Shown: one piece after another, positions 40,255-48,566 of the stretch
How the letters are laid out: each line of letters opens with the position of its first letter
Numbering within the stretch: the first letter of the stretch is position 1
Assembly: GCF_003992115.1 (NCBI RefSeq)
Contig: NZ_RQUX01000007.1
Span: 1-64,000, forward strand
Direction: 5' to 3'
Origin: Veillonella ratti
GTDB taxonomy: Bacteria; Bacillota; Negativicutes; Veillonellales; Veillonellaceae
DNA length: 64,000 bases
Translations under genes and position numbers: made by a program
Notes under the pieces: model-generated
What the model saw: only the letters and a program-made list of their open reading frames with translations
Told to the model about the DNA's origin: nothing
Database searches by the model: none

Positions 40255-40810
40255 TCTTATCCTCCTCATTTAAAATACCATGCAATATTATGTTCATAGC
40301 CTCTGACAAAAGCTCTTTGCAATCTTCCGGGTTAGCTAGACTATCGTAAAATACTATGCGTAAAACACCTTTAAACATAAGTATTAGTACATCAATATCT
40401 ACATTTTTAATAACACCTAATCGTTGTTGTTCTTTTAAAAAGTTCCCCAGTAACTCCCAATCTTTTTCAACTGTCCGCATTACTTGGTCGACCAAAGATG
40501 GCACCGAAGCAAACATAAGTCGATAATGATCACCGCTGATTGCCGCATACAAATCAGATTTAACCGTAAAATAGCGTTTGAGCTTAGTAATGGTATCCAA
40601 GCTTTCGTCTTCTAAAATCTGCTTATGCAAATTATAAAAGTCCTGACTCTTGTCGAATAAAATACGCTCAATAATTTCATTCTTAGAATGAAAATTTTCA
40701 TACAAAGTACGCTTGCTAATATTAAGGCGCTTAGCCAAGTCATCCATACGAAATGACGAGCCATGTAACTCTATTTCGGCTACAGCGGCATCAAGAATTC
40801 GTTGTTTCAT
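40247..40810 (-). CDS. TetR/AcrR family regulator
   Basis: Predicted DNA-binding repressor of the downstream efflux genes. The N-terminal helix-turn-helix is ILDAAVAEIELHGSSFRMDD followed by LAKRLNISKRTLYENFHSK, the most conserved TetR segment; the C-terminal ligand domain is not informative. The ATG at 40810 follows GGAGGCG at 4 bp (187 aa). First gene of tetR-adaptor-pump, overlapping the adaptor by 8 bp, so autoregulation of the whole operon is likely. Confidence 0.9.
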   Translation of the reverse strand: MKQRILDAAVAEIELHGSSFRMDDLAKRLNISKRTLYENFHSKNEIIERILFDKSQDFYNLHKQILEDESLDTITKLKRYFTVKSDLYAAISGDHYRLMFASVPSLVDQVMRTVEKDWELLGNFLKEQQRLGVIKNVDIDVLILMFKGVLRIVFYDSLANPEDCKELLSEAMNIILHGILNEEDKNE

Positions 40811-40860
40811 TGTCGCCTCCTCCATCAACATTCACACTGTAATTCCTCATACACATAATG

Positions 40861-40964
40861 AATCACTTCCACACACTAAAATAGAAAAATAAGCAATCAT
40901 TACACTATACTGCTCACCCTGTTTATAAGGATAATCACTACACTATAACAATCACTACATAACT
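40861..40964. repeat. Repeated AATCAYTACACTATA motif upstream of tetR
   Basis: AATCATTACACTATA at 40895-40909, AATCACTACACTATA at 40933-40947 and AATCACTACATAACT at 40950-40964, with a weaker relative AATCACTTCCACACACTA at 40861. Starts are 38 and 17 bp apart. All have the same orientation. They lie 50-155 bp upstream of tetR, where operators are expected, but are direct repeats rather than the palindromes typical of TetR. Confidence 0.6.
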
Positions 40965-41127
40965 GTACTTACCTTAGTCCTGATATGCTTTGCAGATTCT
41001 AAAGTAAACACTATATAAAAAATTGATAAGCATTACGCATTACCAATATTTTTATTCTAAAAACGCCTTCAATTCAACTTATATAAAACTAATGAAAACC
41101 GAACCGAAAACTCTAGTACCATGTTTC

Positions 41128-41156
41128 AGTTTATCGAAAAAATATAATTTTGTCAA
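41128..41156 (-). promoter_or_regulatory. Candidate promoter upstream of the tetR efflux operon
   Basis: Minus-strand TTGACA (41151-41156) and TAAACT (41128-41133), spacer 17 bp. It would give a leader of about 310 bases running through the repeated motif. The rest of 40965-41190 is AT-rich with no gene. Confidence 0.4.
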
Positions 41157-41192
41157 TAATTATTATACTATATCTTTCTACTTTTTTCGATA

Positions 41193-41279
41193 TAACAAAA
41201 ACCCCTTTGTTCTAAAGTTGCTTTGGTCATAAATGCCGTTTTAAACAACATTACCGAGCACCTAAAACAAAGAGGTTTT
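41193..41279 (-). terminator. Intrinsic terminator after the YagU-like gene
   Basis: AACAAAGAGGTTTT (41266-41279) pairs with AAAACCCCTTTGTT near 41198-41211 through one G-U wobble, and is followed on the minus strand by TTTTTG. The loop is long (about 54 bases). Confidence 0.65.
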
Positions 41280-41284
41280 ATTAA

Positions 41285-41839
41285 TTAAATATACTTTTCG
41301 GGATCAAGTTCACCGGTCATACGATTTCGTAAATCACGGCGAGCCACTTCCATAATCCAAAGCCACCAGAGATGACCGAATAATTCGGACAAGTTTTCAT
41401 CGAATGGGATTTCTGCCAATGGCGGTACCAATCCCATAAGCGGCATTACTATTACATGAGCAAATAAATACACAAAGAAACCGAATACACATCCTTGCCA
41501 CATTTTAATACAAGGCCAATATTCAGCTATTACGCAATACATAACACCAAATACAATAGAGAATAAAACATGCACAATAAATACATCAAGCGGTAACTGA
41601 ACACCGGAGAATGTATAGGATAAATCAGGCATATGTAACATGTCTAACACAACTTTTGGCGGTGTTACACGGGACATGGCATCAACCGGCCAAAATACAT
41701 TAGGATCACGTGGTGGAAACGGCACTTCCCAACCCCACTTAGCAATGGCACCGATAATGCCGACTATAATACCGATTAGAACAGACAAACCTACGCGTCG
41801 TCTGCTTGGTTCTGTGATGTAGTTAAAACCTACTTTCAT
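41285..41839 (-). CDS. YagU family (DUF1440) inner-membrane protein
   Basis: 184-aa membrane protein with about four hydrophobic segments. KVGFNYITEPSRRRVGLSVLIG, GAIAKWGWEVPFPPR and a C-terminal ELFGHLWWLWIMEVARRDLR are typical of the YagU group; the E. coli member has been linked to acid survival, but its mechanism is not known. The ATG at 41839 follows AAGGGGGC by 6 bp. It stands alone with a terminator and two palindromes upstream. Confidence 0.82.
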   Translation of the reverse strand: MKVGFNYITEPSRRRVGLSVLIGIIVGIIGAIAKWGWEVPFPPRDPNVFWPVDAMSRVTPPKVVLDMLHMPDLSYTFSGVQLPLDVFIVHVLFSIVFGVMYCVIAEYWPCIKMWQGCVFGFFVYLFAHVIVMPLMGLVPPLAEIPFDENLSELFGHLWWLWIMEVARRDLRNRMTGELDPEKYI

Positions 41840-41861
41840 CACAAAGCCCCCTTTCTCTTGC

Positions 41862-41910
41862 AAATACTACTTTAATAATAGTATTTTAGCACTTTAATGA
41901 TTAAAGCGCT
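41862..41910. promoter_or_regulatory. Two palindromes upstream of the YagU-like gene
   Basis: AAATACTA (41862-41869) / TAGTATTT (41879-41886), and AGCACTTTAAT (41888-41898) / ATTAAAGCGCT (41900-41910) with one mismatch in 11. They sit side by side 23-71 bp before the start codon, as operators would. No known regulator site was matched. The rest of 41911-42120 is AT-rich with nothing seen. Confidence 0.5.
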
Positions 41911-42127
41911 ATTAAAAACGCTCAAATAAATTCAAATTCAATCAAATTTTTATATGTCAATCAATAACATGAATAAAAATCATAATTGCGATGCATTTTA
42001 GTTTACCGTTTTTTGAACAAAAATATAAAAACAGTTTACTCGAATTACAAGAAAGTTGACATAATTACTATTGAATGTATCAAAATATAGATGCCAATAA
42101 TAAATAAGATACAATAAACAGGAAACA

Positions 42128-42155
42128 AAAAAAGACGCTCAACTGAGCGTCTTTT
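42128..42155 (-). terminator. Intrinsic terminator after tRNA-Leu
   Basis: AAAAGACGCTC (42130-42140) pairs with GAGCGTCTTTT (42145-42155), four-base loop, followed on the minus strand by seven Ts. It starts 5 bp from the tRNA end. Confidence 0.9.
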
Positions 42156-42159
42156 AGCT

Positions 42160-42243
42160 TGGTGCCGGAGGTGGGACTTGAACCCACACGGTATTACCCG
42201 CTTGATTTTGAGTCAAGTGCGTCTGCCATTCCGCCACTCCGGC
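42160..42243 (-). tRNA. tRNA-Leu (anticodon CAA)
   Basis: Read on the minus strand: acceptor GCCGGAG pairs with CTCCGGC, discriminator A and CCA are encoded. The anticodon stem TTGA/TCAA closes the loop CTCAAAA, giving anticodon CAA for UUG codons. T-arm GGGTTCAAGTCCC is normal, and a long variable arm is present as expected for class II tRNA-Leu. Length 84 nt. Confidence 0.96.
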
Positions 42244-42261
42244 GCGTTCGGAACAATGACT

Positions 42262-42290
42262 ATTATACGCAAACTTTACAAACCTGTCAA
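42262..42290 (-). promoter_or_regulatory. Consensus promoter of tRNA-Leu
   Basis: Minus-strand TTGACA (42285-42290) and TATAAT (42262-42267), spacer 17 bp: a perfect sigma-70/sigma-A promoter, about 19 bp before the tRNA 5' end. Confidence 0.9.
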
Positions 42291-42382
42291 CACATTTTTT
42301 ACAAAAAATTTTCAAAGTCACAAAATATATCCGGTAACTTATATCTATTTCTCATAATGTGTAATTTTAATCAATAATTCAC

Positions 42383-42410
42383 TTTACTATTTCCTATATT
42401 TCTATATAAT
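42383..42410 (+). promoter_or_regulatory. Candidate promoter of the plus-strand DASS gene
   Basis: Plus-strand TTTACT (42383-42388) and TATAAT (42405-42410), spacer 16 bp, 40 bp upstream of the start codon. Confidence 0.5.
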
Positions 42411-42450
42411 ATAAAGTACTTTTGTATCATCAGAAAGGAGATAAAAAAAT

Positions 42451-43929
42451 ATGATATCAAAGTTGAGTTTTAATTCCTTATGGAAGTACTTAGCCCCAAT
42501 TATTGTGGGACTCATTGTATTTGCGATTGGCGCGCCGGAAGGTCTATCCGCAGGTGCATGGATTTTTGTAAGTATTTTTGCAGCCTTAGTTGTGGGGCTT
42601 ATTCTCGAACCGATGCCGCCTGCTTTTATCGGTATGATTGCGATTACCTTAGCCGTTCTCTTTCGTGTAGGTATGCCGGTTGTAGAAAAAGCCGGTAAAA
42701 TTGTGCCTACCACAGCCGGTCAGGCAATCAATTGGGGGCTCAGCGGTTTCTCCAATGCCATCGTATGGTTAATCTTTGCCGCCTTCATGATTGGTATCGG
42801 CTATCAAAATAGTGGTCTCGGTCGCCGCATTGCCTTATTCTTAGTTCAAAAATTAGGTAAATCCTCCTTGGGTCTCGGGTATGCCATTGCTATTACCGAC
42901 CTTATCTTAGCACCATTTATCCCAAGTAATGCAGCCCGTAGCGGTGGTACTATCTACCCTATCGTTTCCAGTATTTGCCCGATGTTTGACAGCTATCCGG
43001 ATAAAAACCCGCGCCGTATCGGCTCCTATTTGTGTTGGATCAGCTTAGCTACGACTTGTGTATCCAGTACCTTATTTCTCACCGGCCAGGCACCAAACCC
43101 ATTGGCGGTTGAACTTGCTGCCAAATCCGGCGTTGCTACCGTTAACTGGACAAGTTGGTTCTTAGCAGTCGCACCGGTAGGCATTATCTTGTTCTTAATC
43201 ACACCGATTTTGACATACTACCTTTGCCCGCCGGAAGTTAAAGGTTCGCCTGAAATCGCCGAATGGGCCAAAGAAGAATTCCATAAATTAGGCGCCATGA
43301 GTGCTTCTGAAATCGCCATGGCGGTTATTTCCCTCATCGCCTTAACTCTTTGGATCGGTTCTTCTACTTTTGGTGTAAACCCAACCACAACGGCTTTAGT
43401 AGTTATTATTCTTATGGTTCTCTTTAAAATCATCACCTGGAATGACTTCTTAGCTAACAAGCCGGCTTGGAACGTATTGACTTGGTTTGCTACTTTGGTT
43501 CCTATGGCTGCCGGTCTTAAAAACGTAGGTTTCCTAGACTGGTTGGCAAAATCCGCCGGTACCTACCTCGTAGGCCTCGATGTAACTATGGCCACCTTAG
43601 GTATGCTTTTTGCCTTCTGTGTACTTCGTTACTTCTTCGCTTCCGGTACAGCTTATGTAACAGCTATGGTTGGTTTATTTGCTACCTTGGCTCTTCAGAT
43701 CCCGGACGCTGACGCCAGTCAGATTATGATTATCTTACTCTTGCCAATGGGTATCATGGGCATCTTAACACCATACGGTACCGGTCATAGCCCTGTATGG
43801 TTTGCCAGCGGTTACGTAAAAGGCCCTGAATTCTGGAAATTGGGTGCCATCTTCGGTATCATCTACCTCGTTGTATTTATTGTAGTAGGTATTCCGTGGA
43901 TTGAATTCATTTTGCCGAAATTAATTTAA
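42451..43929 (+). CDS. DASS (SLC13) family anion:sodium symporter
   Basis: 492-aa inner-membrane carrier with about 12 segments. LAPFIPSNAARSGGTIYPIV is the conserved DASS loop and TPYGTGHSPVWFASGYV the second repeat motif. It is a distant paralogue of the minus-strand gene at 2785; the two differ in the signature (TPSNTARGGG there). Likely substrates are di- or tricarboxylates; which one cannot be said. AGGAG is 9 bp before the ATG. It is convergent with ssrA and shares its terminator. Confidence 0.87.
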   Translation: MISKLSFNSLWKYLAPIIVGLIVFAIGAPEGLSAGAWIFVSIFAALVVGLILEPMPPAFIGMIAITLAVLFRVGMPVVEKAGKIVPTTAGQAINWGLSGFSNAIVWLIFAAFMIGIGYQNSGLGRRIALFLVQKLGKSSLGLGYAIAITDLILAPFIPSNAARSGGTIYPIVSSICPMFDSYPDKNPRRIGSYLCWISLATTCVSSTLFLTGQAPNPLAVELAAKSGVATVNWTSWFLAVAPVGIILFLITPILTYYLCPPEVKGSPEIAEWAKEEFHKLGAMSASEIAMAVISLIALTLWIGSSTFGVNPTTTALVVIILMVLFKIITWNDFLANKPAWNVLTWFATLVPMAAGLKNVGFLDWLAKSAGTYLVGLDVTMATLGMLFAFCVLRYFFASGTAYVTAMVGLFATLALQIPDADASQIMIILLLPMGIMGILTPYGTGHSPVWFASGYVKGPEFWKLGAIFGIIYLVVFIVVGIPWIEFILPKLI

Positions 43930-43940
43930 TAAACGCACAA

Positions 43941-43977
43941 AAAGACCGCCCGGGTAAATTCCCAGGCGGTTATTTTT
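43941..43977. terminator. Bidirectional terminator between the DASS gene and ssrA
   Basis: ACCGCC (43945-43950) pairs with GGCGGT (43965-43970), with inner GGG/CCC. TATTTTTT follows on the plus strand and CTTTTTG on the minus strand, so it can end both transcripts. Confidence 0.85.
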
Positions 43978-43982
43978 TATGA

Positions 43983-44326
43983 TGGTGGAGACGAGGGGAA
44001 TCGAACCCCTGTCCAAAAGTGTTGCCCCACAGACTTCTCCGAGTGCAGACGCTGTTTTAGATCTTAGCTAACTTTCGTACAACGACAAACTATATTAACC
44101 CAGCTCTGTTGTTTAACCTACTATACTAGAGCAAATATATTAGGCGAGCCCGTAGTTTGACGCCTTATCCCCGATCACGGGCAGATCAGAGTAAGACGTA
44201 GCTTATGCAGCTAATGCAAAGTTTTCTTTTGCGTTTAATTTAAAAGTTCCACCGTTTAACGGCCAAATGGAAACGCCGACTCGCTATCTGTGATACACGC
44301 ACCCCTGTCGAAACCATTACGTCCCC
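43983..44326 (-). ncRNA. ssrA: Transfer-messenger RNA
   Basis: 344-nt tmRNA. The 5' end GGGGACGTAATGGTTTCGAC and 3' end GGTTCGATTCCCCTCGTCTC plus ACCA form the tRNA-Ala-like domain (GGGGAC with GTCTCC). The tag frame reads GCA AAA GAA AAC TTT GCA TTA GCT GCA TAA, giving AKENFALAA after the charged alanine. The ALAA end is the usual ClpXP-type degron. It rescues stalled ribosomes together with SmpB, encoded 200 bp downstream on the same strand. Confidence 0.97.
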
Positions 44327-44341
44327 ATGTGTGCATGATTA

Positions 44342-44370
44342 ATTATAAACAACTGTGACAGTACTGTCAA
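44342..44370 (-). promoter_or_regulatory. Consensus promoter of ssrA
   Basis: Minus-strand TTGACA (44365-44370) and TATAAT (44342-44347), spacer 17 bp, about 15 bp before the tmRNA 5' end. A perfect match, fitting a strongly expressed stable RNA. Confidence 0.92.
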
Positions 44371-44472
44371 ACAAAATGACGAATTTTGAACTAACGGTTT
44401 ATAGTAAAAAAATCGCCAAATACAGCGCATAAAGAAAAAAGTTAATGATTAAATAACTCAGGCATTAATTTA

Positions 44473-44514
44473 GACGCCTCAGGTGCATTCAAGCGAACAC
44501 ACCTGCAGACGTCT
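44473..44514 (-). terminator. Candidate terminator after smpB
   Basis: A 13-bp stem with one bulge and a wobble joins 44473-44485 and about 44499-44514 (CACCTGCAGACGTC). The minus-strand tail TCTAAATT is T-poor. It lies 12 bp past the smpB stop. Confidence 0.5.
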
Positions 44515-44526
44515 TTTATTTTGCCC

Positions 44527-45006
44527 TTAATAATCGCGGCTCTGTTCTTTCATGCGGCGACGAATGTCACGCTGGGCATCGCGCTCAGCCATATCCTGGC
44601 GCTTATCATAGTTTTTCTTACCTGTAACGAGGCCCACAGTTACCTTAATTAAGCCATGAGCGAAGTGAAAATTAAGTGGTACCAAAGAAAAGCCTTTTTC
44701 CTTCACCTGTCCCAACAATTTATGAATTTCACTGCGATGCATCAATAATTTACGCGTACGCATCGGTTCATGGTTAAACTGATTTCCCTGTTCATAAGGG
44801 CTAATATGAGCCTGATAAAGGAATATTTCACCATTTTGAATAGCACAATAACTATCTTTCAGATTAAGTCGGCCCTGACGAATCGACTTAACTTCAGTAC
44901 CGGTTAAAGCAATCCCCGCTTCATAAGTCTCATGAATGTGATAATCGTGTCTTGCCTTACGATTGTCGGCGATTAAACTGGTACTGTCTTTCTTAGCTTT
45001 ACTCAC
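44527..45006 (-). CDS. smpB: SsrA-binding protein SmpB
   Basis: Binds the tRNA-like domain of tmRNA and is required for trans-translation. NRKARHDYHIHETYEAGIAL, GTEVKSIRQGRLNLKDSY and the basic C-terminal tail KNYDKRQDMAERDAQRDI are diagnostic. Translation starts at GTG (45006) with GGAGG 6 bp upstream. 159 aa. It follows rnr by 27 bp and precedes ssrA, grouping the whole rescue system. Confidence 0.96.
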   Translation of the reverse strand: MSKAKKDSTSLIADNRKARHDYHIHETYEAGIALTGTEVKSIRQGRLNLKDSYCAIQNGEIFLYQAHISPYEQGNQFNHEPMRTRKLLMHRSEIHKLLGQVKEKGFSLVPLNFHFAHGLIKVTVGLVTGKKNYDKRQDMAERDAQRDIRRRMKEQSRDY

Positions 45007-45032
45007 AAACTACCTCCTAAACTTCGGTACTG

Positions 45033-47516
45033 CTATTTTTTCTTACCTGATTTCTTTTTGCGGCTTACTTTTTTACTCTGTTTTTTGCTTTTAGATTTTT
45101 TGGCAAATCTGGCAAAAGCAGCCGGCGTATTATCTTCGTAATCACTTTGCCAGTTATATTTACTGATTGTGCTCTTACGTTTACTATTCTTGCTGTCTTT
45201 TTCGCTTGCTTCACGTTTACCGGACTTTTCAGACTTAGAGCTTTTACTGCTCTTACCTGCTTTACCATTTTTGCCGGCTTTACCTGACTTGCCGGAGCGC
45301 ATACCGCGACTGCCCAAACCGGTTCGGCGATGTTCACCGGCTAGAGATTTTTCAATCAGGGTCTGCGCATCCACTTCGCCCAGCAAGAAGTCTATTTGCT
45401 TCTTATCTTTATCCGCTTTGATGAGTGTTACTTTTACTTCCTGCCCCAAATGATAGGTTCTGCCCGTACGGCGCCCAACCAACAAGAAATGTTCTTCGTC
45501 AAAGAAATAATAATCATCATCCATGGTAGCAATGTGAACTAAGCCGTCAATACCATTTTCAAGCTCTACAAACATACCAAATGATGTGATAGAGCTGATT
45601 TTACCGTCAAAGACTTCGCCGATAAACGGTTCCATGTATTGAACCTTTTTAAGATCATTTGTATCGCGTTCCGCAGCTACGGCAATTTGTTCCTGAATCG
45701 AACAATGGTCAGCCGCTTTTGCCAAATAATCCTCCATATCGTCGTATTTATTATAGCCATCGCCCCAGTGCAAGCGTTTTTTCAGCAAACGATGGACAAT
45801 TAAGTCCGGATAACGACGAATTGGCGATGTAAAGTGAGTATAGCAAGCGGACGCCAAACCAAAGTGCCCCACATTGACTGCCGAATAGCGTGCCTGCTGC
45901 ATAGAGCGCAAGGTCATAATCTGCGCAATCGGTTCAATGTCAGTACCGGCTATACTGTCTAAGAACTTCTGAATATCTCTTGGTTCAACATGGCTGTCGG
46001 CTAAATGGAACGGTTTGCCTAAATAGGTAACAACCGTCTGCAAAGCTTGTAACTTTTCTTCGCTTGGCTGCTCATGAATACGATAAATCCCCGGTTTGTG
46101 AGTGTCTCGTAAGTAACAAGCTACCGTTTCATTGGCAATCAACATACAAGCTTCGATGATTTTTTCAGCAATTGTACGGTCTTTACGTACAATCTTGAGC
46201 GGTGTGCCATCTTCGGCCAATAGAATCTTGTATTCAGGGAACTCAAAGGAAATGGCACCGGATTTTTCACGCATGGCAATTAAAATCTTCGCCACTTCGT
46301 GAAGTTCGTGAACCATTGGCATCAATGGTAACAAATCATCGGGAATGATGCTTTGAGTCAATGCTTTATATATTTCGGGATAGCTGCAACGACGATCCAC
46401 GCGAATGACGGACGGACTGATTTGGAAGTCCACCACACGGCCCGCATGGTTGATTTCCATAATGCAGCTCATGGCATAGCGATCTTCTTTGGCATTCAAA
46501 CTACAAATACCGTTGGATAATTTAGTCGGTAACATCGGTACAACACGGTCAACCAAATACACACTGGTACCACGTTTATAGGCTTCTTTGTCGAGCTGTG
46601 TATTGCCCCGTACGTAGTGACTTACATCGGCAATGTGAACACCTAATTTATAATGACCGTTGGCCAGCTGTTTACAACTTACCGTATCGTCCAAATCTTT
46701 AGCATCTTCGCCGTCAATAGTAATCATCGGCACCTCGCGTAAGTCAAGACGTTTACCGCCCAGAGCTACATCAAAGGATACGCGATCCGCTTCTTTTAAA
46801 ACCGCCTCAGGAAATGAAAACGGAATTTTATGCTGCGCCATTACGCAGTTAATATCGACACCTACGTCGCCCTTATAACCTAAAATGGACGTAATTTTAC
46901 CTTCCGGCTGGCGTCCTTTAGCATCAGGCCAACGAGTAATTTCCACCAATACTTTAGCCCCGCTGCGCGCTTCCATAGTGTCAGGCAAAGATACATAGAT
47001 ATCATCAACTAAGCGCTCATCATCAGGCGTTACAAAGCCAAACATCTGTTGGCGATCATAAGTCCCTACAATAGACGTATTCACATGTTGAATCACTTTT
47101 TCCACACGGCCTTCATGGCGCTGCTCGCCGATACGACCGAAGCGGAAAATATGTACCAAAACTTTATCATTATGCATGGCACCGTTACGATCGCCGGCAC
47201 CGATATTTACTTCATGTTGGCCCGTCTCGTCAATAACAAGCCCGCGGCCGTTACGAAGGCTCTTATAAATACCTTCAAACTCTCTTACTTCCTCAATTTT
47301 TAATGCTGCTTTTTCAGCCTTGTCGATGAATTTGTAATAGTCGCCGGGCCGTGCTTCTAATAAGCCCGCTTCGGTCAGCGCCTCCACATCTCCCATAAAG
47401 GCCTCCAACTCTTCAGACCCTTTTATGCCCAAAATATATGCGGCATCTTCAATATGATACGCTTCCGGACTAATGGCCTTAAAAAACGCTAAAATCTTAT
47501 CTTTCATCTCTTCCAT
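45033..47516 (-). CDS. rnr: Ribonuclease R
   Basis: 3'-5' exoribonuclease that degrades structured RNA and, with tmRNA-SmpB, non-stop mRNA. Domain order: N-terminal winged helix, two cold-shock domains, catalytic RNB domain (TIDGEDAKDLDDTVSC has the Asp cluster), S1 domain (about 640-720, GEVFDGKISSITSFGMFVEL). The last ~100 residues are a low-complexity Lys/Ser/Gly tail (repeated SGKAGKNGKAGKSSKS), ending in poly-Lys. 827 aa. Sits between secG and smpB. Confidence 0.95.
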   Translation of the reverse strand: MEEMKDKILAFFKAISPEAYHIEDAAYILGIKGSEELEAFMGDVEALTEAGLLEARPGDYYKFIDKAEKAALKIEEVREFEGIYKSLRNGRGLVIDETGQHEVNIGAGDRNGAMHNDKVLVHIFRFGRIGEQRHEGRVEKVIQHVNTSIVGTYDRQQMFGFVTPDDERLVDDIYVSLPDTMEARSGAKVLVEITRWPDAKGRQPEGKITSILGYKGDVGVDINCVMAQHKIPFSFPEAVLKEADRVSFDVALGGKRLDLREVPMITIDGEDAKDLDDTVSCKQLANGHYKLGVHIADVSHYVRGNTQLDKEAYKRGTSVYLVDRVVPMLPTKLSNGICSLNAKEDRYAMSCIMEINHAGRVVDFQISPSVIRVDRRCSYPEIYKALTQSIIPDDLLPLMPMVHELHEVAKILIAMREKSGAISFEFPEYKILLAEDGTPLKIVRKDRTIAEKIIEACMLIANETVACYLRDTHKPGIYRIHEQPSEEKLQALQTVVTYLGKPFHLADSHVEPRDIQKFLDSIAGTDIEPIAQIMTLRSMQQARYSAVNVGHFGLASACYTHFTSPIRRYPDLIVHRLLKKRLHWGDGYNKYDDMEDYLAKAADHCSIQEQIAVAAERDTNDLKKVQYMEPFIGEVFDGKISSITSFGMFVELENGIDGLVHIATMDDDYYFFDEEHFLLVGRRTGRTYHLGQEVKVTLIKADKDKKQIDFLLGEVDAQTLIEKSLAGEHRRTGLGSRGMRSGKSGKAGKNGKAGKSSKSSKSEKSGKREASEKDSKNSKRKSTISKYNWQSDYEDNTPAAFARFAKKSKSKKQSKKVSRKKKSGKKK

Positions 47517-47533
47517 AGCTTTATACCCCTACC

Positions 47534-47557
47534 AAAAAAGCCTGCACAAGGCAGGCT
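47534..47557 (-). terminator. Intrinsic terminator between secG and rnr
   Basis: AGCCTGC (47539-47545) pairs with GCAGGCT (47551-47557), five-base loop, followed on the minus strand by six Ts. It lies 6 bp past the secG stop. Confidence 0.85.
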
Positions 47558-47562
47558 CGCTA

Positions 47563-47799
47563 TTAATATTGATTCAAGTAAATCCCTAAGAATAAGCTCA
47601 AGATGGCAAAAATAATCCCCAACACGATAGTACATTTCGACAATAAACCGTCGATACCACGTGCTTTACCGCCAAATACGGAGTCAGCCGCACCACTTAC
47701 GGCGCCGCCCATACCGGCACTTTTACTGGATTGTAATACAACCACCATAATCAATAAAATAGCAACAACCACTTCTGCAAACATCAAGAAATTTCTCAC
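47563..47799 (-). CDS. secG: Protein translocase subunit SecG
   Basis: Two-helix subunit of the SecYEG channel. VVVLQSSKSAGMGGAVSGAA between the two hydrophobic segments is the family signature. The GTG at 47799 is preferred: AGGAAGG lies 9 bp upstream, while it almost touches the ATG three codons earlier. This gives 78 aa. It is 14 bp after sigH. Confidence 0.92.
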   Translation of the reverse strand: MRNFLMFAEVVVAILLIMVVVLQSSKSAGMGGAVSGAADSVFGGKARGIDGLLSKCTIVLGIIFAILSLFLGIYLNQY

Positions 47800-47813
47800 A
47801 ATTGTCATCCTTC

Positions 47814-48485
47814 CTAAGGCTCATTCTTTTTCGCCAATTCACTGCGATGTTCCAAATACTTTTCTAATTTACGCTTTACGCGTTGCAATGCATTATCAAT
47901 GGATTTGACACTGCGGTGATATTCAGCGGCAATTTCATTATATGACTTGCCGTCTAAGTAACCCATCAGCACTTTGCCTTCCAAATCACTCAATATAGAT
48001 CCCATTTTTGCTTCAATATCGGAAAATTCCTCCCGATTAATGAATAATTCTTCAGGATCCGTACCCTGGCCTTCCACTAATACGTCCATCAAGGTTCGTT
48101 CCGTCTCATCCGCATAAATCGGCTTATTCAGCGAAATATAGGAATTGAGCGGAATATGTTTTTGCCGTGTCGCTGTTTTAATAGCCGTAATAATTTGCCG
48201 CGTTACACATAACTCGGCAAAGGCCTTAAACGACGCCAGTCGGTCCCCTTTAAAATCGCGCGTAGCTTTATAGAGGCCAATCATGCCCTCTTGGATAATA
48301 TCCTCTTTATCAGCACCGATTAAAAAATAAGACCGTGCTTTGGCACGCACAAAATTTTTATATTTATCCACAAGATAGTCCACCGCTAAGTGGTCATCTT
48401 GTTCTTGCGCTAATTTACAAATTTGTTCATCTGTTAAATCTACATAACGACGGTACTCATCATTTACGCGTGGATTAACGCACAT
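47814..48485 (-). CDS. sigH: RNA polymerase sigma-H-type factor
   Basis: Sigma-70-family factor of the SigH/Spo0H group. Region 2 is YLVDKYKNFVRAKARSYF with DIIQEGMIGLYKATRDFKG; region 4 is LDGKSYNEIAAEYHRSVKSI. In Bacillus it drives early sporulation and competence genes; here, in an organism of a mostly non-sporulating lineage, its regulon is unknown. GGGAGG is 5 bp before the ATG. It keeps its Firmicute place right after yacP and rlmB. Confidence 0.92.
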   Translation of the reverse strand: MCVNPRVNDEYRRYVDLTDEQICKLAQEQDDHLAVDYLVDKYKNFVRAKARSYFLIGADKEDIIQEGMIGLYKATRDFKGDRLASFKAFAELCVTRQIITAIKTATRQKHIPLNSYISLNKPIYADETERTLMDVLVEGQGTDPEELFINREEFSDIEAKMGSILSDLEGKVLMGYLDGKSYNEIAAEYHRSVKSIDNALQRVKRKLEKYLEHRSELAKKNEP

Positions 48486-48566
48486 GCCGACCTCCCACTC
48501 TGCCGGATTCGCAGAACCTTACTAATGTATCTCTCATTATACTTGATAGCCCTCGGTTCTGCAAGG

